This document shows, one piece after another, positions 21,662 to 35,687 of a stretch of 64,000 bases of DNA. The position numbers and the translations under genes are program-made. This DNA comes from Stomorhina lunata (lineage: Eukaryota; Arthropoda; Insecta; Diptera; Rhiniidae). Position 1 is the stretch's first letter. The number at the start of each line of letters is the position of its first letter. The DNA lies in the NCBI GenBank assembly GCA_933228675.1, contig OW121743.1, positions 17,860,884 to 17,924,883 on the forward strand, written 5' to 3'. The notes under the pieces were generated by a model. That model had not been told where the DNA came from. It saw nothing but the letters and a program-made list of their open reading frames with translations, and made no database searches.

Positions 21662-24600
21662 CTCTAGTCATAGTCAAGTCATAGTCTAGTCATAGTCTAG
21701 TCATAGTCTAGTCATAGTCTAGTCATAGTCTAGTCATAGTCTAGTCATAGTCTAGTCATAGTCTAGTCATAGTCTAGTCATAGTCTAGTCATAGTCTAGT
21801 CATAGTCTAGTCATAGTCTAGTCATAGTCTAGTCATAGTCTAGTCATAGTCTAGTCATAGTCTAGTCATAGTCTAGTCATAGTCTAGTCATAGTCTAGTC
21901 ATAGTCTAGTCATAGTCTAGTCATAGTCTAGTCATAGTCTAGTCATAGTCTAGTCATAGTCTAGTCATAGTCTAGTCATAGTCTAGTCATAGTCTAGTCA
22001 NNNNNNNNNNNNNNNNNNNNNNNNNNNNNNNNNNNNNNNNNNNNNNNNNNNNNNNNNNNNNNNNNNNNNNNNNNNNNNNNNNNNNNNNNNNNNNNNNNNN
22101 NNNNNNNNNNNNNNNNNNNNNNNNNNNNNNNNNNNNNNNNNNNNNNNNNNNNNNNNNNNNNNNNNNNNNNNNNNNNNNNNNNNNNNNNNNNNNNNNNNNN
22201 TCATAGTCTAGTCATAGTCTAGTCATAGTCTAGTCATAGTCTAGTCATAGTCTAGTCATAGTCTAGTCATAGTCTAGTCATAGTCTAGTCATAGTCTAGT
22301 CATAGTCTAGTCATAGTCTAGTCATAGTCTAGTCATAGTCTAGTCATAGTCTAGTCATAGTCTAGTCATAGTCTAGTCATAGTCTAGTCATAGTCTAGTC
22401 ATAGTCTAGTCATAGTCTAGTCATAGTCTAGTCATAGTCTAGTCATAGTCTAGTCATAGTCTAGTCATAGTCTAGTCATAGTCTAGTCATAGTCTAGTCA
22501 TAGTCTAGTCATAGTCTAGTCATAGTCTAGTCATAGTCTAGTCATAGTCTAGTCATAGTCTAGTCATAGTCTAGTCATAGTCTAGTCATAGTCTAGTCAT
22601 AGTCTAGTCATAGTCTAGTCATAGTCTAGTCATAGTCTAGTCATAGTCTAGTCATAGTCTAGTCATAGTCTAGTCATAGTCTAGTCATAGTCTAGTCATA
22701 GTCTAGTCATAGTCTAGTCATAGTCTAGTCATAGTCTAGTCATAGTCTAGTCATAGTCTAGTCATAGTCTAGTCATAGTCTAGTCATAGTCTAGTCATAG
22801 TCTAGTCATAGTCTAGTCATAGTCTAGTCATAGTCTAGTCATAGTCTAGTCATAGTCTAGTCATAGTCTAGTCATAGTCTAGTCATAGTCTAGTCATAGT
22901 CTAGTCATAGTCTAGTCATAGTCTAGTCATAGTCTAGTCATAGTCTAGTCATAGTCTAGTCATAGTCTAGTCATAGTCTAGTCATAGTCTAGTCATAGTC
23001 TAGTCATAGTCTAGTCATAGTCTAGTCATAGTCTAGTCATAGTCTAGTCATAGTCTAGTCATAGTCTAGTCATAGTCTAGTCATAGTCTAGTCATAGTCT
23101 AGTCATAGTCTAGTCATAGTCTAGTCATAGTCTAGTCATAGTCTAGTCATAGTCTAGTCATAGTCTAGTCATAGTCTAGTCATAGTCTAGTCATAGTCTA
23201 GTCATAGTCTAGTCATAGTCTAGTCATAGTCTAGTCATAGTCTAGTCATAGTCTAGTCATAGTCTAGTCATAGTCTAGTCATAGTCTAGTCATAGTCTAG
23301 TCATAGTCTAGTCATAGTCTAGTCATAGTCTAGTCATAGTCTAGTCATAGTCTAGTCATAGTCTAGTCATAGTCTAGTCATAGTCTAGTCATAGTCTAGT
23401 CATAGTCTAGTCATAGTCTAGTCATAGTCTAGTCATAGTCTAGTCATAGTCTAGTCATAGTCTAGTCATAGTCTAGTCATAGTCTAGTCATAGTCTAGTC
23501 ATAGTCTAGTCATAGTCTAGTCATAGTCTAGTCATAGTCTAGTCATAGTCTAGTCATAGTCTAGTCATAGTCTAGTCATAGTCTAGTCATAGTCTAGTCA
23601 TAGTCTAGTCATAGTCTAGTCATAGTCTAGTCATAGTCTAGTCATAGTCTAGTCATAGTCTAGTCATAGTCTAGTCATAGTCTAGTCATAGTCTAGTCAT
23701 AGTCTAGTCATAGTCTAGTCATAGTCTAGTCATAGTCTAGTCATAGTCTAGTCATAGTCTAGTCATAGTCTAGTCATAGTCTAGTCATAGTCTAGTCATA
23801 GTCTAGTCATAGTCTAGTCATAGTCTAGTCATAGTCTAGTCATAGTCTAGTCATAGTCTAGTCATAGTCTAGTCATAGTCTAGTCATAGTCTAGTCATAG
23901 TCTAGTCATAGTCTAGTCATAGTCTAGTCATAGTCTAGTCATAGTCTAGTCATAGTCTAGTCATAGTCTAGTCATAGTCTAGTCATAGTCTAGTCATAGT
24001 CTAGTCATAGTCTAGTCATAGTCTAGTCATAGTCTAGTCATAGTCTAGTCATAGTCTAGTCATAGTCTAGTCATAGTCTAGTCATAGTCTAGTCATAGTC
24101 TAGTCATAGTCTAGTCATAGTCTAGTCATAGTCTAGTCATAGTCTAGTCATAGTCTAGTCATAGTCTAGTCATAGTCTAGTCATAGTCTAGTCATAGTCT
24201 AGTCATAGTCTAGTCATAGTCTAGTCATAGTCTAGTCATAGTCTAGTCATAGTCTAGTCATAGTCTAGTCATAGTCTAGTCATAGTCTAGTCATAGTCTA
24301 GTCATAGTCTAGTCATAGTCTAGTCATAGTCTAGTCATAGTCTAGTCATAGTCTAGTCATAGTCTAGTCATAGTCTAGTCATAGTCTAGTCATAGTCTAG
24401 TCATAGTCTAGTCATAGTCTAGTCATAGTCTAGTCATAGTCTAGTCATAGTCTAGTCATAGTCTAGTCATAGTCTAGTCATAGTCTAGTCATAGTCTAGT
24501 CATAGTCTAGTCATAGTCTAGTCATAGTCTAGTCATAGTCTAGTCATAGTCTAGTCATAGTCTAGTCATAGTCTAGTCATAGTCTAGTCATAGTCTAGTC

Positions 24601-26296
24601 ATAGTCTAGTCATAGTCTAGTCATAGTCTAGTCATAGTCTAGTCATAGTCTAGTCATAGTCTAGTCATAGTCTAGTCATAGTCTAGTCATAGTCTAGTCA
24701 TAGTCTAGTCATAGTCTAGTCATAGTCTAGTCATAGTCTAGTCATAGTCTAGTCATAGTCTAGTCATAGTCTAGTCATAGTCTAGTCATAGTCTAGTCAT
24801 AGTCTAGTCATAGTCTAGTCATAGTCTAGTCATAGTCTAGTCATAGTCTAGTCATAGTCTAGTCATAGTCTAGTCATAGTCTAGTCATAGTCTAGTCATA
24901 GTCTAGTCATAGTCTAGTCATAGTCTAGTCATAGTCTAGTCATAGTCTAGTCATAGTCTAGTCATAGTCTAGTCATAGTCTAGTCATAGTCTAGTCATAG
25001 TCTAGTCATAGTCTAGTCATAGTCTAGTCATAGTCTAGTCATAGTCTAGTCATAGTCTAGTCATAGTCTAGTCATAGTCTAGTCATAGTCTAGTCATAGT
25101 CTAGTCATAGTCTAGTCATAGTCTAGTCATAGTCTAGTCATAGTCTAGTCATAGTCTAGTCATAGTCTAGTCATAGTCTAGTCATAGTCTAGTCATAGTC
25201 TAGTCATAGTCTAGTCATAGTCTAGTCATAGTCTAGTCATAGTCTAGTCATAGTCTAGTCATAGTCTAGTCATAGTCTAGTCATAGTCTAGTCATAGTCT
25301 AGTCATAGTCTAGTCATAGTCTAGTCATAGTCTAGTCATAGTCTAGTCATAGTCTAGTCATAGTCTAGTCATAGTCTAGTCATAGTCTAGTCATAGTCTA
25401 GTCATAGTCTAGTCATAGTCTAGTCATAGTCTAGTCATAGTCTAGTCATAGTCTAGTCATAGTCTAGTCATAGTCTAGTCATAGTCTAGTCATAGTCTAG
25501 TCATAGTCTAGTCATAGTCTAGTCATAGTCTAGTCATAGTCTAGTCATAGTCTAGTCATAGTCTAGTCATAGTCTAGTCATAGTCTAGTCATAGTCTAGT
25601 CATAGTCTAGTCATAGTCTAGTCATAGTCTAGTCATAGTCTAGTCATAGTCTAGTCATAGTCTAGTCATAGTCTAGTCATAGTCTAGTCATAGTCTAGTC
25701 ATAGTCTAGTCATAGTCTAGTCATAGTCTAGTCATAGTCTAGTCATAGTCTAGTCATAGTCTAGTCATAGTCTAGTCATAGTCTAGTCATAGTCTAGTCA
25801 TAGTCTAGTCATAGTCTAGTCATAGTCTAGTCATAGTCTAGTCATAGTCTAGTCATAGTCTAGTCATAGTCTAGTCATAGTCTAGTCATAGTCTAGTCAT
25901 AGTCTAGTCATAGTCTAGTCATAGTCTAGTCATAGTCTAGTCATAGTCTAGTCATAGTCTAGTCATAGTCTAGTCATAGTCTAGTCATAGTCTAGTCATA
26001 GTCTAGTCATAGTCTAGTCATAGTCTAGTCATAGTCTAGTCATAGTCTAGTCATAGTCTAGTCATAGTCTAGTCATAGTCTAGTCATAGTCTAGTCATAG
26101 TCTAGTCATAGTCTAGTCATAGTCTAGTCATAGTCTAGTCATAGTCTAGTCATAGTCTAGTCATAGTCTAGTCATAGTCTAGTCATAGTCTAGTCATAGT
26201 CTAGTCATAGTCTAGTCATAGTCTAGTCATAGTCTAGTCATAGTCTAGTCATAGTCTAGTCAAAGTCTAGTCATAGTCTAGTCATAGTCTAGTCAT
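21662..26296 (+). repeat. 11-bp satellite array (TAGTCTAGTCA)
   Basis: About 400 units of the 11-mer TAGTCTAGTCA, essentially perfect except for edge units (CATAGTCAAGTC at the left, a CAAAGTC and a CATGG at the right). Interrupted by 200 N. The extreme uniformity suggests recent expansion or strong homogenisation. The same unit occurs in the opposite orientation at 40354-41446. Confidence 0.98.
22001..22200. other. Assembly gap (200 N)
   Basis: Exactly 200 undetermined bases inside the 11-bp array. The unit phase on the right (start at 22204) differs by 203 bp from the expected start at 22001, which is not a multiple of 11, so the gap length is probably nominal. The 68-residue run of X in this interval is not a protein. 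Confidence 0.98.
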
Positions 26297-27420
26297 GGTA
26301 AGATCATATTTCAAGTATCTCATTTGACTTGTTGTGTGTTTCCTTATTTATAAATTTCCCTTAATTATCATTTTAGTTTTCTTATCAAGATGAAAATTAA
26401 GATTTAGATTGAGCAATTTATTCGCCCATAAATTTAGAACTTTCCCTGTGTCCTTGTCTATTTACAATAGATTCATTAGATAAATAACATAAATAATATT
26501 TTATTATGCAAATTATTGATTCTATTTGTAATTTTTATAAATCATATTTAAATTACAAAAGCAATAAAGAACTATAGTTCCCATTGACTGAGCCTGCATG
26601 ACTGAATGAAAGAGCATTAAATGAATGATTGAATTCATTGTGCCTTTAATAGCTTTTAAAAAGATTTGAAATCCTTCTTTTCATCTACAATTTTCCTTTG
26701 AGTATAATCTATGGCCTTTTTTTTATCGACATCTATAAAGTCGTCGTTATTTTTTATCATCATCAGGAGCGTCATTGTCCTCGCCTTGAGTCATAATGTT
26801 ATTATGACAATACCGTCATCATTATTATCGTCGTCATTAATATCAATTTATTTTTAGAATCAGAAAGTGTATAAATTTTAAATTTATTTCTTAGGCAAGA
26901 GTGTCAATGCAGTTCTTTGTAAGAGGAGTGTTTCGAAAATGAAGCTATACTTACATTGTCTAATCACTATCATTTTAACCTTTTTGGAGTCCATTATTAA
27001 GTTTCGAACTACTGGGTTTTTTATATATTTTCTTTCGAATAACATTTTTAGTACATACATAATTATCCTTTCAATTTTTAAGTATGTGTTAGCTATAGTG
27101 TGTGTACGTGAATGTGTGTGAGTTTTTCAAACAACCACATTGCAGAATAATTTGCATTAAAATGAATTTCAATTGACTGACAGAATTTGTATAATAGGGG
27201 AGGAAAACCCATAGCAAAACATTGCAGTCGTACTACGACTGCAACTTTTATCAGAGCTTTGAATAAACTAATGACCAGAGCTAAGATTTTTGCTACTATT
27301 AAAACCATAAGTAAAGTTGTTACTTAATTTGTGATTGGAAAAAGATGAGCCCTTGGCAAGAATATGATAACGATTACAGCTATTCGTTTAGCTATGGCTA
27401 GAACTTTCACAAGCGCTATA
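26297..27420. other. Spacer with ATC/GTC-rich stretch, no gene seen
   Basis: At 26,730-26,850 there is a degenerate GTC/ATC trinucleotide-rich stretch containing the dyad GTCATAAT-GTT-ATTATGAC. Two overlapping short open frames near 26,939-27,308 lie on opposite strands and have no recognisable domain. Confidence 0.5.
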
Positions 27421-29812
27421 AAAAAGTAAAATTTTTGAAAAATTTTCTATAAAAATATAAATTTTTTTTAAAAATTCCTATAAAAATATCAAATATAAGA
27501 AATTTTTTAAAATTTTCCTATAAATATATAAAATTTTTGAAAAATTTCCGACAAAAATAAGAAACTTTTGAAAAAATATCCTACAAAAATATAAAATTTT
27601 ATAAAAATTTTCTATTAAAATATAAAATTTTTGAAAAGATTCCTATAAAGGTACGAAATTTTTGAAAAATTTCCTATAGAAAATATGAAATTTTTGAAAA
27701 ATTTCCTATAGAAAATATGAAATTTTTGAAAAATGTCGTATAGAATATATGAATTTTTTAAAAAAATTTCTATAAAAATATGAAATTTTTGAAAAATTTC
27801 CAATAAAAATAAAAAATTTTTTAAAAATTTCCTATAAAAAAATATAAAATTTCCAATAAAAATATTAAATTTTTGTAAAATTTTCTATAAAAATAAAAAC
27901 TATATGAAGAATTTCGTCTAAAAATTATAAATTTTTGAATTTCCTATAAAAATAAGAATATTTTGAAAATTTTTCTTTAAAAACAAAATATATAAGAAGA
28001 ATTTCGTCTAAAAGTAAAATATTTTTGAAAATTTTGAAAACTTTGAAAACTTTGAAAAATTTCCTATAAAAATAGGGAATTTTTGAAAAATTCCCTATAA
28101 AAATAGGAAATTTTTGAAAAATTCTTTATAAAAAATAGGAAATTTTAAAAAATTCTTTATAAAAAATAGGAAGTTTTTGAAAAATTTCCTATAAAAATAG
28201 GAAATTTTTGAAAAATTTCCTATAAAAGTAGGACATTTTTGAAAAATTCCCTATAAAAATAGGAAATTTTTGAAAAATTCTTTATAAAAAATAGGAAATT
28301 TTTGAAAAATTCCCTATCAAAATCGGAAATTTTTGAAAATTTCCTATAAAAATAGGAAATTTGTGAAAAATTCTCTATAAAATAGGAAATTTTTGAAAAA
28401 TTTCCTATAAAAAATAGGAAATTTTTGAAAAATTTCCTATAAAAAATAGGAAATTTTTTAAAAATTTCATATAAAAAATAGGAAATTTTTGAAAAATTTC
28501 CTATAAAAAATAGGAAATTTTTTGAAAATTTCCTATAAAAAATAGGAAATTTTTGAAAAATTTCCTATAAAAAATAGGAAATTTTTGAAAAATTTCCTAT
28601 AAAAAATAGGAAATTTTTGAAAAATTTCCTATAAAAAATAGGAAATTTTTTGAAAAATTTCCTATAAAAAATAGGAAATTTTTGAAAATTTCCTATAAAA
28701 AATAGGAAATTTTTGAAAAATTATCCTATAAAAAATAGGAAATTTTTGAAAAATTTCCTATAAAAAATAGGAAATTTTTTGAAAAATTTCCTATAAAAAA
28801 TAGGAAATTTTTGAAAAATTTCCTATAAAAATAGGAAATTTTTGAAAAATTTCCTATAAAAAATAGGAAATTTTTGAAAAATTTCCTATAAAAAATAGGA
28901 AATTTTTGAAAAATTTCCTATAAAAAATAGGAAATTTTTGAAAAATTTTCCTAAAAAAAATAGGAAATTTTTGAAAAATTTCCTATAAAAAATAGGAAAT
29001 TTTTGAAAAATTTCCTATAAAAAATAGGAAATTTTTGAAAAATTTCCTATAAAAAATAGGAAATTTTTGAAAAATTTCCTATAAAAAATAGGAAATTTTT
29101 GAAAAATTTCCTATAAAAAATAGGAAATTTTTGAAAAATTTCCTATAAAGAAATAGGAAAATTTTTGAAAAATTTCCTATAAAAAATAGGAAATTTTTGA
29201 AAAATTTCCTATAAAAAATAGGAAATTTTTGAAAAATTTCCTATAAAAAATAGGAAATTTTTGAAAAAATTTCCTATAAAAAATAGGAAATTTTTGAAAA
29301 ATTTCCTATAAAAAATAGGAAATTTTTGAAAAACTTTCCTATAAAAAATAGGAAATTTTTGAAAAATTTCCTATAAAAAATAGGAAAATTTTTGAAAAAT
29401 TTCCTATAAAAAATAGGAAATTTTTGAAAAAATTTCCTATAAAAAATAGGAAATTTTTGAAAAATTTCCTATAAAAAATAGGAAATTTTTGAAAAATTTC
29501 CTATAAAAAATAGGAAATTTTTGAAAAATTTCCTATAAAAAAATAGGAAATTTTTGAAAAATTTCCTATAAAAAATAGGAAATTTTTGAAAAATTTCCTA
29601 TAAAAAATAGGAAATTTTTGAAAAATTTCCTATAAAAAATAGGAAATTTTTGAAAAATTTCCTATAAAAAATAGGAAATTTTTGAAAAATTTATTATAAA
29701 AAATAGGAAATTTAAAAAAAATTTCCTATAAAAAATAGGAAATTTTTTAAAAATTTCCTATAAAAAATAGGAAATTTTTGAAAAATTTCATATAAAAAAT
29801 AGGAAATTTTTG
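27421..29812. repeat. 31/32-bp palindromic satellite, block C
   Basis: The unit is arm TAGGAAATTTTT, central G, the complementary arm AAAAATTTCCTA, then a short A-rich linker. Here the linker commonly has one extra A, giving a 32-bp period (for example units at 28981 and 29013). The first 700 bp are diverged (AAATATAA in place of AAATAGG). The second dyad, TTTCCTAT-AAA-ATAGGAAA, overlaps the first, so nearly every base is in one hairpin arm or another. The 62-aa minus-strand frame at 27615-27803 is repeat-derived. Confidence 0.97.
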
Positions 29813-31540
29813 ATTTAAATTTTATGTGTTTTTTGAGTTGTATTGGGCTACCTTCCCCTTTTCCTCCTGATTATCTTCTCAAAAAATATCATAATAAAAT
29901 TCTCATATTATTAAGACTTATCTCAAAAATCAAAATGTTTCATGATGAGCATAAAATATTATTTAAACATAAATTCCAGGATAACAAGAGACTTTTCTAA
30001 AGCACAGGAAGATACTTATTAAAATTTGTCAAAAATTTTTGTATAACTTAAAAGTATTGATGTGAGAATATGAAAAAGTGAGAAAACAGACAAATTTTCT
30101 ATAGAATATTTTTAAGCTTTAAGGCAAAACTTTAAGGAGAAGCTTAAAGTAGTAAAATGTATTTGTATGAGTATGACAAGAATTTTCAAATTTAAATTTT
30201 GTATGTGTTTGGAAATTGGGAAAGTGTGAGTGAAGGTTGTAAATAATTGTATTTGACACATAATCATAGATAAAAGTATAAAATTAAATTTAAACACATG
30301 TCTCTTAGTGTTAGGAATCTAGGAAGAAGTAAAAACAAGTCCTACATATCAAACTGACAAAAAAAACATAATATGATAAGAAAACCATTAGTTAGAAATA
30401 GACTTTATTCTTGAGAATTATATATTTACAAGATTGAATCATAAAATTTACTTTATACATATAAAACATTCTTGTAGGAACATAATTATATGTATGAAGA
30501 AATTTTATGCTTAGAAATAAAAATTAATGTTTGAAAGGGGGTGTTGGGGGTTTGAAATGGTTGCATGTCATACATATAAATAAGTTTCTTGTTGGGGGAG
30601 GTATCAGGATCCTTTCATCCATCCTATGACATACCATTACAAATTTCAGTATTATTCTTCTTACATAAAATATTTGTCTTGTTCCTGTTTTTTTTTATTC
30701 CTTGCCAAGGATTAAGTAGAGTCAGGGCTTGTAGCAGAACAAAGTAAGTGTACGAGTATGTTAAAAAACTATGTAGAGAGTGAATTTTAATATCATTTTT
30801 CTAGTTTTTTGTGATGAAATCATGTTCTGTAGGAGGAGTTGTGTGAAATTTGAACATATAATTTTACATAAACTTCTATTTTTTCTTAGCAAAAAAAGTA
30901 TACTCTGGTTGAAACAAATTTGTTAAGAGTGTTTAGTTACTTTTTTTGAAAAGTTCATTATTTTGTCATGAATTAGGAAAAAATTAAATTAAAGTGCTTG
31001 TAAATAGTTAAAAAGTTTTGTAATAAAAATGAAATTTAAAGAGACAAATTATTAAATCAAAATATTTGGAAGGACAGAAGAAATATTATGTACTTATGAA
31101 GACATCCTAAAGAGCTTTAGGACTACAAAAAATATACGATCATAAGTTTAATAATAAAGATTTTTTTCAAAAATTTTTAGTATTTAATATAAAACTAAAA
31201 ACTTGATTTTCAACAAAAAAAATCTTAAAGTTCCGTTCAATTCTCGAACCAGACTTTATAATTGTTAAATAGCCCAAAATCTTTATATAATATATCCCTA
31301 AGAACTTATTCAAATCGCTTCACAAATAGTGGAGTTATTGAAGAAATACCAAAAACATATTAATAAAAGTCTAATATAGGGTTGATGTCTAGGCTAAACG
31401 AAGTTCCTAATTTAAGCCAAAAGCCTAAAACTATACTAGAGAGCAAAATTTTGTTTAAAATAAAAAGTAAAAGGAAAGAGAAAATCTATCTGTTAATAGT
31501 TTTCCTAAAAAATTGATTTTTGTTTTTTAAATTGTCTTCA
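29813..31540. other. 1.7-kb spacer between satellite blocks, no gene seen
   Basis: Unique A+T-rich DNA with a 61-codon minus-strand frame (30112-30297) of no recognisable kind and a G-rich patch near 30,535-30,600. Confidence 0.5.
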
Positions 31541-34117
31541 AGAAATAGAAAATTTTTGAAAAACTTTATAGAAAATTTTTAAAAAATTTCCTATAAAAAT
31601 AGAAAATTTTTAAAAAATTTCCTATAAAAATAGAAAATGTTTAAAAAATTTTCTATAAAAATTGAAAATTTTTCAAAAATTTCCTATAAAAATAGAAAAT
31701 TTTTGAAAAATTTCCTATAAAAATAAAAAATTTTTGAAAAATTTCCTATAAAAATAGAAAATTTTTGAAAAATTTCCTATAAAAATAGAAAAATTTTTGA
31801 AAAATTTCCTATAAAAATAGAAAATTTTTGAAAAATTTCCTATAAAAATAGAAAGTTTTTGAAAAATTTTGAAAAATTTCCTATAAAAATATAAAATTTT
31901 TGAAAAATTTCCTATAAAAATAAATAATTTTTGAAAAATTTCCTATAAAAGTAAAAAATTTTTGAAAAATTTCCTACAAAAATAGAAAATATTTAAAAAA
32001 TTTCCTATAAAAATAGAAAATTTTTGAAAAATTTTCTATCAAAAGAGAAAATTTTTGAAAAATTTCCTATAAAAATAGAAAGTTTTTGAAAATTTTCCTA
32101 TAAAAATAGAAAATTTTTGAAAAATTTCCTATAAAAATAGAAATTTTTTGAAAATTTTCCTATAAAAATAGAAAATCTTTGAAAATTTTCCTATAAAAAT
32201 AGAAAATCTTTGAAAAAATTTCCTATAAAAATAAAAAATTTTTGAAAAAATTCTTATAAAAATAGAAAATTTTTAAAAAATTTCCTATAAAAATAGAAAA
32301 TTTTTGAAAAATTTTCTATCAAAAGAGAAAATTTTTGAAAAATTTCCTATAAAAATAGAAAGTTTTTGAAAATTTTCCTATAAAAATAGAAAATTTTTGA
32401 AAAATTTCCTATAAAAATAGAAATTTTTTGAAAATTTTCCTATAAAAATAGAAAATCTTTGAAAATTTTCCTATAAAAATAGAAAATCTTTGAAAAATTT
32501 CCTATAAAAATAAAAAATTTTTGAAAAAATTCTTATAAAAATAGAAAATTTTTGAAAAATTTCCTATAAAAAATAGAAAATTTTTGAAAAATTTCCTATA
32601 AAAATAGAAAATTTTGAAAAATTTCCTATAAAAATAGAAAATTTTTGAAAAATTTCCTATAAAAAATAGAAAATTTTTGAAAAATTTCCTATAAAAATAG
32701 AAAATTTTTAAAAAATTTCCTATAAAAATAGAAAATTTTTGAAAAAATTCCTATAAAAATAGAAAATTTTTGAAAAATTTCCTATAAAAATAGAAAATTT
32801 TTGAAAAATTTCCTATAAAAATAGAAAATTTTTGAAAAATTTCCTATAAAAATAGAAAATTTTTGAAAAATTTCTTATAAAAATAGAAAATTTTTGAAAA
32901 ATTTCCTATAAAAATAGAAAATTTTTGAAAAATTTCCTATAAAAATAGAAAATTTTTGAAAAATTCCTATAAAAATAGAAAATTTTTGAAAAATTTCCTA
33001 TAAAATAGAAAATTTTTGAAAAATTTCCTATAAAAATAGAAAATTTTTGAAAAATTTCCTATAAAAATAGAAAATTTTGAAAAATTTCCTATAAAAATAG
33101 AAAATTTTTGAAAAATTTCCTATAAAAATAGAAAATTTTTGAAAAATTTCCTATAAAAATAGAAAATTTTTGAAAAATTTCCTATAAAAATAAGAAAATT
33201 TTTGAAAAATTTCCTATAAAAATAGAAAATTTTTGAAAAATTTCCTATAAAAATAGAAAATTTTTGAAAAATTTCCTATAAAAATAGAAAATTTTTGAAA
33301 AATTTCCTATAAAAATAGAAAATTTTTGAAAAATTTCCTATAAAAATAGAAAATTTTTGAAAAATTTCCTATAAAAATAGAAAATTTTTGAAAAATTTCC
33401 TATAAAAATAGAAAATCTTTGAAAAATTTCCCTATAAAAATAGAAAATTTTTGAAAAATTTCCTATAAAAATAGAAAATTTTTGAAAAATTTCCTATAAA
33501 ATAGAAAATTTTTGAAAAATTTCCTATAAAAATAGAAAATTTTTGAAAAATTTCCTATAAAAATAGAAAATTTTTGAAAAATTTCCTATAAAAATAGAAA
33601 ATTTTTGAAAAATTTCCTATAAAAATAGAAAATTTTTGAAAAATTTCCTATAAAAATAGAAAATTTTTGAAAAATTTCCTATAAAAATAGAAAAATTTTG
33701 AAAAATTTCCTATAAAAATAGAAAATTTTTGAAAAATTTTAGAAAATTTTTGAAAAATTTCCTATAAAAATAGAAAATTTTTGAAAAATTTCCTATAAAA
33801 ATAGAAAATTTTTGAAAAATTTCCTATAAAAATAGAAAATTTTTGAAAAATTTCCTATAAAAATAGAAAATTTTTGAAAAATTTCCTATAAAAATAGAAA
33901 ATTTTTGAAAAATTTCCTATAAAAATAGAAAATTTTTGAAAAATTTCCTATAAAAATAGAAAATTTTTGAAAAATTTCCTATAAAAATAGAAAATTTTTG
34001 AAAAATTTCCTATAAAAATAGAAAATTTTTAAAAAATTTATTATAAAAATAGAAAATTTTGCAAAATTTCCTAAAAAAAATAGAAAATGTTTGAAAAATT
34101 TCCTATAAAAATAGAAA
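31541..34117. repeat. 31-bp palindromic satellite, block D
   Basis: Same architecture as block C but with TAGAAAATTTTTG in place of TAGGAAATTTTTG, so the dyad is imperfect at one pair (CCTA against TAGA). The period is 31 bp (for example 33841 to 33872). A roughly 300-bp segment with AAGTTTTTG and AATCTTTG variants is repeated at about 32,080 and 32,350. Confidence 0.97.
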
Positions 34118-35687
34118 AAAGTATAAAATTTTGAAACATTTTTTAACAAAAATTGATGTAAAAAGCATTTAAAAGTTTGATAAACTTTTTAATGATTATT
34201 TATTAAAATAAATTAATAACTTTCATCTGTTTCGACTTAATGTCCTTTCATCTTCTTTTATCCTATTGTTCTAATAGGATATAATGTCCAGCTGTTTACA
34301 AAAAAAAAACTAAATTCTAATAAATATGACATGAACGTTTATGTCATTTATAGCTAGAAACCTATTTCCAAAGCTTTTTAAATTTCATTTACAAAGTATT
34401 CAAAGTCTAAGAAGCTTTAACAAACTAAATGAAAGGAACAAAAATATAAAACACTTGACTTGTCAACACAAGTCATTTAAGTCATTTGTAATCATTTGGG
34501 CGTTAAAACTTACAAACGGAAAACAAATCGAAAAAGTAAATACCGGATCAAGATCTAAGCATAAACGCTGTTATATTCATACTCATACTCACACACACAT
34601 TCGCTGCTGTCCTGTAAGCAACATTTTCTGTTCTCAATTTTCAATGCTTCTGGCTCACTTGGCTTTGGCAATCGTCATAAATCTTAATTTGCGTTTAAAG
34701 CATAAAAGGATGTTTAAATACAAAAAAATATCTAAAAATGGAAGTGTATTAGTGTGTTGTACACTGAAAATATTGTGTGGTAAATTTTACTGAATTTTCA
34801 AATTAATCAAGTCAAACATTACGAAAACAATTAAAATATTTGTTTAAGCGTAGTCCTTTAAAACAGTTGTATTTGCTACCGCTTTCTGCTATTGGTGTTC
34901 ACTTGTATTTAAAGAAAAATCTAGTTCCAGAGATTTTATTTTTTGTTATTTTTCTTTTCTAATAATTCTTCTTTATTTTGTTGCAAATTTTTAAATACCC
35001 GGTACTGTTGCAAATATTAAAACTTTTTTTCTTTTTCTATGTTCTGAAAATATTTGTCGCAATATTTTCCACCGAACCGACATTATGATTTACAATTTGT
35101 GCAAATGTATTCAAAACTTCGTTTTCCATTTCATTTCAATTTTCCCCCAAAAAATTAAATGCAAAAAAAGAAACTGTAACATAGAAATTTTCATATTCAT
35201 TTGTTTGTAAAACATTCCCTTTTAGCCTCAAAGCTTTTTGGCAGCTTGCTCTTACATTTGTTAATACAATTGTTTCTTTGTTTTTCTCTTTCTCTCTCTC
35301 TCTCTCTATCTCTATCTCTTCCTTTCACACCCACACACTTGAATTCATTTTATTATCAGAAAAACAAAGTTACCGCAGTGTTAAACAGGATTTTAGTTTT
35401 GATTTCCTTTTTTTAAATATTTTCAAATGGGGGAGAATGTTTTTTAATTTTCTTTCATTTCGCTTAAGATTTTTCATTACAAAGACAATAAAAAGCCAAA
35501 AGAAAATAAGTCAAACAATGATGATGACACTTCAAAATTTATGATATTTTACATTCATTGGGGGGAAAGTCATTTAAAAAATGAAACAAGAATTTGGTAA
35601 AGAATGGAAAATTATTGATCAAAAGCTTTATACAGCTTCTGTAACTGATATGAAATATTCATGTATAAAAATAAACAAAATGTCTAT
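34118..35687. other. 1.6-kb spacer with microsatellites
   Basis: Unique A+T-rich DNA. A CA-rich patch lies near 34580-34600 and a TC/CTAT microsatellite at about 35285-35325. The 150-codon plus-strand open frame at 34341-34793 reads through the CA patch as a HTHTHTH run and has no recognisable domain. I regard it as a chance frame but cannot exclude a short exon. Confidence 0.5.

Noticed and set aside
21998..22204. 68-residue frame of unknown residues
   Set aside because: It is the assembly gap.
34341..34793. 150-codon open frame
   Set aside because: Longest non-repeat frame, but it runs through a CA microsatellite (HTHTHTH), shows no domain and no gene context. Chance frame most likely.
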